Assembly (NCBI GenBank): GCA_014871385.1
Contig: CM026429.1
Coordinates: 2,144,554-2,208,553 of the forward strand
Direction: 5' to 3'
From: Ceratodon purpureus
Taxonomy: Eukaryota > Streptophyta > Bryopsida > Pseudoditrichales > Ditrichaceae
Length of the DNA: 64,000 bases
A model generated the notes under the pieces. The model was not told the DNA's origin and searched no databases. It saw only the letters and a list, made by a program, of their open reading frames with translations. Below are positions 60,355 to 64,000 of this stretch, one piece after another. Every line of letters begins with the position of its first letter. The stretch's first letter is position 1. Both the position numbers and the translations under genes were made by a program.

Positions 60355-60738
60355 TCGATAATCATCGTTCGTTGTTGTTCCTCTATCTTTGGGCAGGGCC
60401 ACAAAGAATGGGCGAGCATTTTCACCTAAATAACCTCCAGTACTCAGATGTCCATCTACTTCCCATCGCTCGGTAAATTCCTACAACCAGACACATCTGA
60501 ATTAGATGGGAGTCCAAAGAAACATTAAGCGAGGATGGATAGCTCTACCTCAAATATACTCTGGTGAACTTCGTGAGTTGACAATGCCTTCACATCAGAT
60601 ACCTTGGAAAGGAAATACCATAGATTCAGTACCGTACCTGAAGACGGTGTTCAAACTTCGACACCACAACCATAGTACTTTGCAAGCTAGCATCAATTGA
60701 TTTTACGACGTCCAGCCAAAGGGATGAACACCACTCTA
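60274..60738 (-). CDS. Three-exon coding block, unknown protein (5' part undefined)
   Basis: Minus-strand exons from about 60738 to 60638, 60602-60549 and 60480-60274 are joined by GT-AG sites in phase 0 (GTACGG, GTAGAG donors; CCAAG, TTGTAG acceptors). They read WLDVVKSIDASLQSTMVVVS, SKFEHRLQ, VSDVKALSTHEVHQSIFE, EFTERWEVDGHLSTGGYLG, ENARPFFVALPKDRGTTTND and SDVDTDILQQLREN, ending FNEAV-stop. Three consecutive phase-compatible exons argue for a real or recently real gene. I do not recognise the family. Sequence at both ends of the block is duplicated in inverted orientation just outside it (60243-60286 and 60754-60780), which is odd. The start codon and upstream exons are not identified. Confidence 0.5.
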
Positions 60739-60780
60739 CACTTTATTGTTCAATTCGGCTGGACGTCATCAAATCAACTG
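60694..60780. repeat. Second foldback, 27-bp arms, 33-base loop
   Basis: Arms 60694-60720 and 60754-60780 pair at 23 of 27 positions around the shared core GACGTCCAGCC. The left arm is coding sequence of the first minus-strand exon (LDVVKSI). Confidence 0.75.
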
Positions 60781-62182
60781 TTGTTGCAAAAACAGCAGCA
60801 ACCTGTGTTGAGGAGCAGCTAATTCCCGCACCGTGGCTTCAATTTCACCAGGAGTATTGTCCGGATCTCCCTTATTAGCCTGCGTTCCACACGTTAAACT
60901 TTCAGAATCACAGGAATTCCCAAAGAACAGACGTGGTCCATGATGTAGCTTAAGAGTAAAGACACGATTAACGACAGATTGGCAGAGACGTTGTGTTTCA
61001 TCCAACTCCGCTCAACATGCCCACAGAATAAGGCGTGAACGAGCTTCGCAAATACAAATCAGGTGGATAAAAACACCGCAACACGATAGCAAGCATGCAG
61101 ACTAACAAGGGTTCAATTAGCACAGAGCTACTCTCAGCCAAGGACACTGGGTCGCACAATCTTCGTAAATCTCGAAGAGACGAAATGAGTGAGATTCGAA
61201 CAGAATACAGAGGAAAAAACTCTTCTACAGAGATTGGACGCAAGCAAGACACAAAAAATCTTCTGAGACTGAGACCTTTGATTCTTTCAAATAGACAAAC
61301 CTGATAAAAGATGGTTCAGAAGACATGTTGAGGTCTGCTTATACATGAGGTTGTTGGTGAACAACTACCTTAAGCATTTGCCGCAGCAAACTCCATTAAC
61401 TAATACACGTAATCTACAGTGAATACACTGTGCCCTGTCAATACAGGGCAAAAGCCTCCTGCGTTTGAATCCCCCACGACCAGACGGCCGTCACTTTCCA
61501 AAGGTGGCGACGCACTTACTTCGTCCCCCGACTGACGGACGGGAGATTTGGCTTCTTTTTCGAGAGTGGACTATGTCAGGTTTAGGTACAGTGACGCAAT
61601 TTGGGTCTAGGACACTGTCGCGAGAATGCATCTATTCGAAAGATAGATTCTGACTCTGAGTGTGCACATTGCGAAGATGGTGGATTTGCGGACAGCGTCG
61701 CCGGGACATGGCATTGAAGGGGGGTGTCAGGGCAGCCGTCACGGGAGATTTTTAATACAGGCGCCGGAGGGGATGAGCATTGTACAGTACTTGGGGTTAA
61801 TTAGGGAGAAGTGATTGAATTAACCGTGATTTGAATGGCAAGGTGCCTGGTAGTAAGTACGCAATTAGGGAGGGGAGTAAGTTTTGAGTGCCGTGGGGGA
61901 GAATTGAGCTGTTGGATGTGACTTTCTGAGTTTTTGAATTGAGGTGGGGGGAGTAATTGTGTTGGTACTGAAATGGATGCATATCCTTGTAGGTCATATT
62001 TTGGTACTTGTGTATAATCAGGTTGCCGTTGTAACTTGTAATCACTCTGCAGGTTTTGAAAGTTAATCAGGGTTAAGTGGAGTTAATTTGTGTGGTAACT
62101 TTAGTGAATCTTTGGTAGTGTTTCTCTGGTTATTATTTCTTATAATAATAGCCCATGGTCACTGCAATACCTTTTGCAAGTA
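60781..62182. other. Unassigned region with weak minus-strand frames
   Basis: Minus frames at 61252-60998 and 61005-60769 overlap slightly and could be exons of the same unknown gene (RLCQSVVNRVFTLKLHHGPR), but no motif or clear splice pair supports them. A perfect 8-bp hairpin TGCCCTGT-CAAT-ACAGGGCA lies at 61431-61450. Nothing else seen. Confidence 0.3.
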
Positions 62183-63423
62183 AGGTCGGATGTTCTAAAA
62201 CCACCAACTTAACCCCAACAGTCGAAATCAACCCGATCAGTTACTAAATTTAGATTATATTAAGTTGCTACTTTTGGCAGATTGTAGAGTTTTTCCATAT
62301 CTTTTCATAAAGTCATATCATTCTTCAAAATTCCTCATACTTTAGGAGATAAGGTAGAGGGCCCTGGAACCGTCCCCTGTTTCCAAAACCGATCAGGGCT
62401 GAAATGTACAAACCAGGTACATTTCAGCCCTGATCGGTTTTGGAAACATGGGACACTTCTAGGGCCCTCTACCTTATTTCCAGTCAAAGTTAGAAAAGAC
62501 TATTTGAAATCTGCCCAAAACTGCCCAAACTGCGGTATATGCTCATTTATTCTCAAAAATTGCCCAAAATCAATTAAATTGCAAAAACTTCAAAAATTCA
62601 CCAAAAATTGAGTTTTTCCTCTTTCTCAGGTTTTGTTTTTATTCATGTAAATAAGGTTTTAAGGCATGATCTCGCCTTTGTAGTTGAATCTCAGCATACC
62701 TCCATGTGAATAACTAAACATTTATTTAGGTTTTATATGTCGTATGAGGGTAAAAACTACAAAGGCATGTTCCTCACTCACCCAAAAACAAGGATTTGAA
62801 GAGCCTTGTATAAAATTTTCTACCAATAATGATTTTTTACCCTTTTTCCAACAAACAAAAAAACTTTTTTCCATCTTTAAACATTACGATCTCACAAATG
62901 ATAAGGAATTTGAATTTAAGATTTGACATACATATGCACATACAAGTCAGGTACAAGATCTTACGGTTGCATACTCAAAAATACATCAAAAATTAAAAAT
63001 TTGCACCTTGCATTTAAAGAGGGCAGTTTGAAGGTTCTTATCAATTTTGAGGGCATTCAACATTAGGGGTTAAGGATTATGAGTTTTTTTTTGATAGGGT
63101 TATTTTTGAAGTATATTTTCTCATGTATGAAAATGTTTTCTTTTTTGAATTTTCTTCCCAATATTGAAATGGATACAAATTTCTAAAGGCAAAAGTACTT
63201 TGTGAATCAAACTTGATTTATATTTCCCCATGTTCCCACCATGTGGTAAAAACTTTCACTCACAATGACACCCAAAACAACCAACTATTTATTTGCAATG
63301 CTTGGCATGCCATTGGTCCACATGAATATTGAAATTGGTGGTTCTGAGTCTCCACAATGGTGGCCCCAAGAAAAATCTACGTGTTAGAAATGAGGAAGTT
63401 GGTGATTTTAGAACAATCAACCT
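62183..63423. mobile_element. 1.24-kb nonautonomous element of the TA/AGGT family
   Basis: The ends match at 24 of 28 positions (AGGT then GTTCTAAAACCACCAACTT on the left), with TA on both sides. It shares the AAACCACCA motif with the 17845-18233 element. The interior is AT-rich without a transposase frame, and the 123-bp MITE at 62352-62474 is nested in it. Confidence 0.72.
62352..62474. mobile_element. 123-bp hairpin MITE, TA target site, AGGTAG ends (nested)
   Basis: Two 58-bp arms match at 54 positions around a 7-base loop (AAACCAG), so the whole element is one long hairpin. It begins AGGTAGAGGGCCCT and is flanked by TA on both sides. Its position inside 62183-63423 makes it the later insertion. 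Confidence 0.87.
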
Positions 63424-64000
63424 TATTTTTGAATGCCAAGTGTTTTTGGTTTGAAGAAAATAAGGTCTGAAGATGAATGTAACTCAAATCATTTATTGAT
63501 TTTTGATGAAAATTGAATTAGTTGTGAATTTTCAAAAGTGTTGGTGCAAAGCTCCATAAACACCACTAGACCATCGCATTATGCACCTAATCAACAACTA
63601 TCACTATATATTGTGTGCAAAATCAACTCAATTATATTCAAAGATCATCATGTAGTAAACCTATTATTTCTACATAATTTTGTTTGAAAACTTGAAGCAT
63701 TGACTCATTTTTCGAATTTTGGTGATCAATAGATGTGTTATTGGCAATGAGTCAACATTTATATGGCTTACATTCATGAATTATTAGCTCTCGTGATACA
63801 AGATTATTACCTTGTTACCTTGAAGTTCCAAAAACCTTATTAGTATTTTAAAGCCAATATAACTTACATTTAAACACATAATTAGTAATAGGGTTATATG
63901 ATTTGATTTCATATATTTAAATTTTTTGGATTAAAATAATAATAATGAAAATAAAATCTAAGCTTCTGTTAAGGTACAAATGGTAACTTTAACCAACCAC
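63424..64000. other. AT-rich spacer to the window end
   Basis: No gene seen. Confidence 0.45.

Noticed and set aside
61431-61482. Possible second tRNA or SINE from GTTTGAATCC near 61460
   Set aside because: A B-box-like string exists, but there is no matching A box or cloverleaf.

Overview
The window is nuclear DNA of a land plant. Genes are split by short GT-AG introns (about 80-1000 bases). There is an E(z)-type Polycomb methyltransferase, an RPB7-like subunit of the plant-only Pol IV/V type, and a chloroplast-type fructose-bisphosphatase. The small introns and AT-rich spacers (roughly 30% GC by eye) against exons near 45-50% GC fit a bryophyte, most likely a moss. That placement is an inference from gene style, not from a marker.

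Bases 1-10.3 kb form a GC-richer island unlike the rest. A long minus-strand reading frame (904 to base 1) leaves the window uninterrupted. A divergent four-exon gene (1914-6449, 1309 codons read) encodes a protein with a ParB-like nuclease motif followed by what looks like a decayed N4/N6-type DNA methyltransferase and a disordered tail. Behind it lie three HAD/FCP1-like cassettes (6682-7451, 7709-8806, 9097-9774). Each starts at a splice acceptor rather than at a clear promoter and ATG. About 18 near-identical copies of an 18-bp palindromic unit, GTCGGC-N5-GCCGACG, are scattered only through this island, in spacers, in every intron, and in frame inside four coding regions. This is the best candidate for something undescribed.

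Bases 10.3-15.8 kb hold a decayed LINE end, a 964-bp terminal-inverted-repeat element and two blocks of a GATGACT/AAGATGCTT minisatellite. A two-exon Pol IV/V subunit-7 gene follows (15884-16954). Bases 17-31 kb are an AT-rich desert with small nonautonomous DNA transposons of two families: one with TA target sites and AGGTAG ends, the other with TTAA target sites and CCCCTAAAG ends.

Bases 31.3-40.1 kb carry the E(z)/CLF-like H3K27 methyltransferase over 18 exons. Next come a redox-loop-less chloroplast FBPase (42520-44397), a tRNA-Gln(UUG) (44957-45028), a small hypothetical minus-strand gene, an intronless MAK/MHK-like kinase (48585-47407, minus) and an eight-exon atypical SDR (53792-57025) with a probable transit peptide. 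Bases 58-61.3 kb hold a small secreted Cys-rich peptide gene and minus-strand exon fragments. One three-exon block there is bounded on both sides by inverted duplications of its own coding sequence. The window ends with a 1.24-kb TA-family element containing a younger 123-bp hairpin MITE.

The known genes (Polycomb, Pol IV/V, FBPase, SDR, kinase) are unrelated housekeeping or chromatin genes. Only the island genes look like a linked set.
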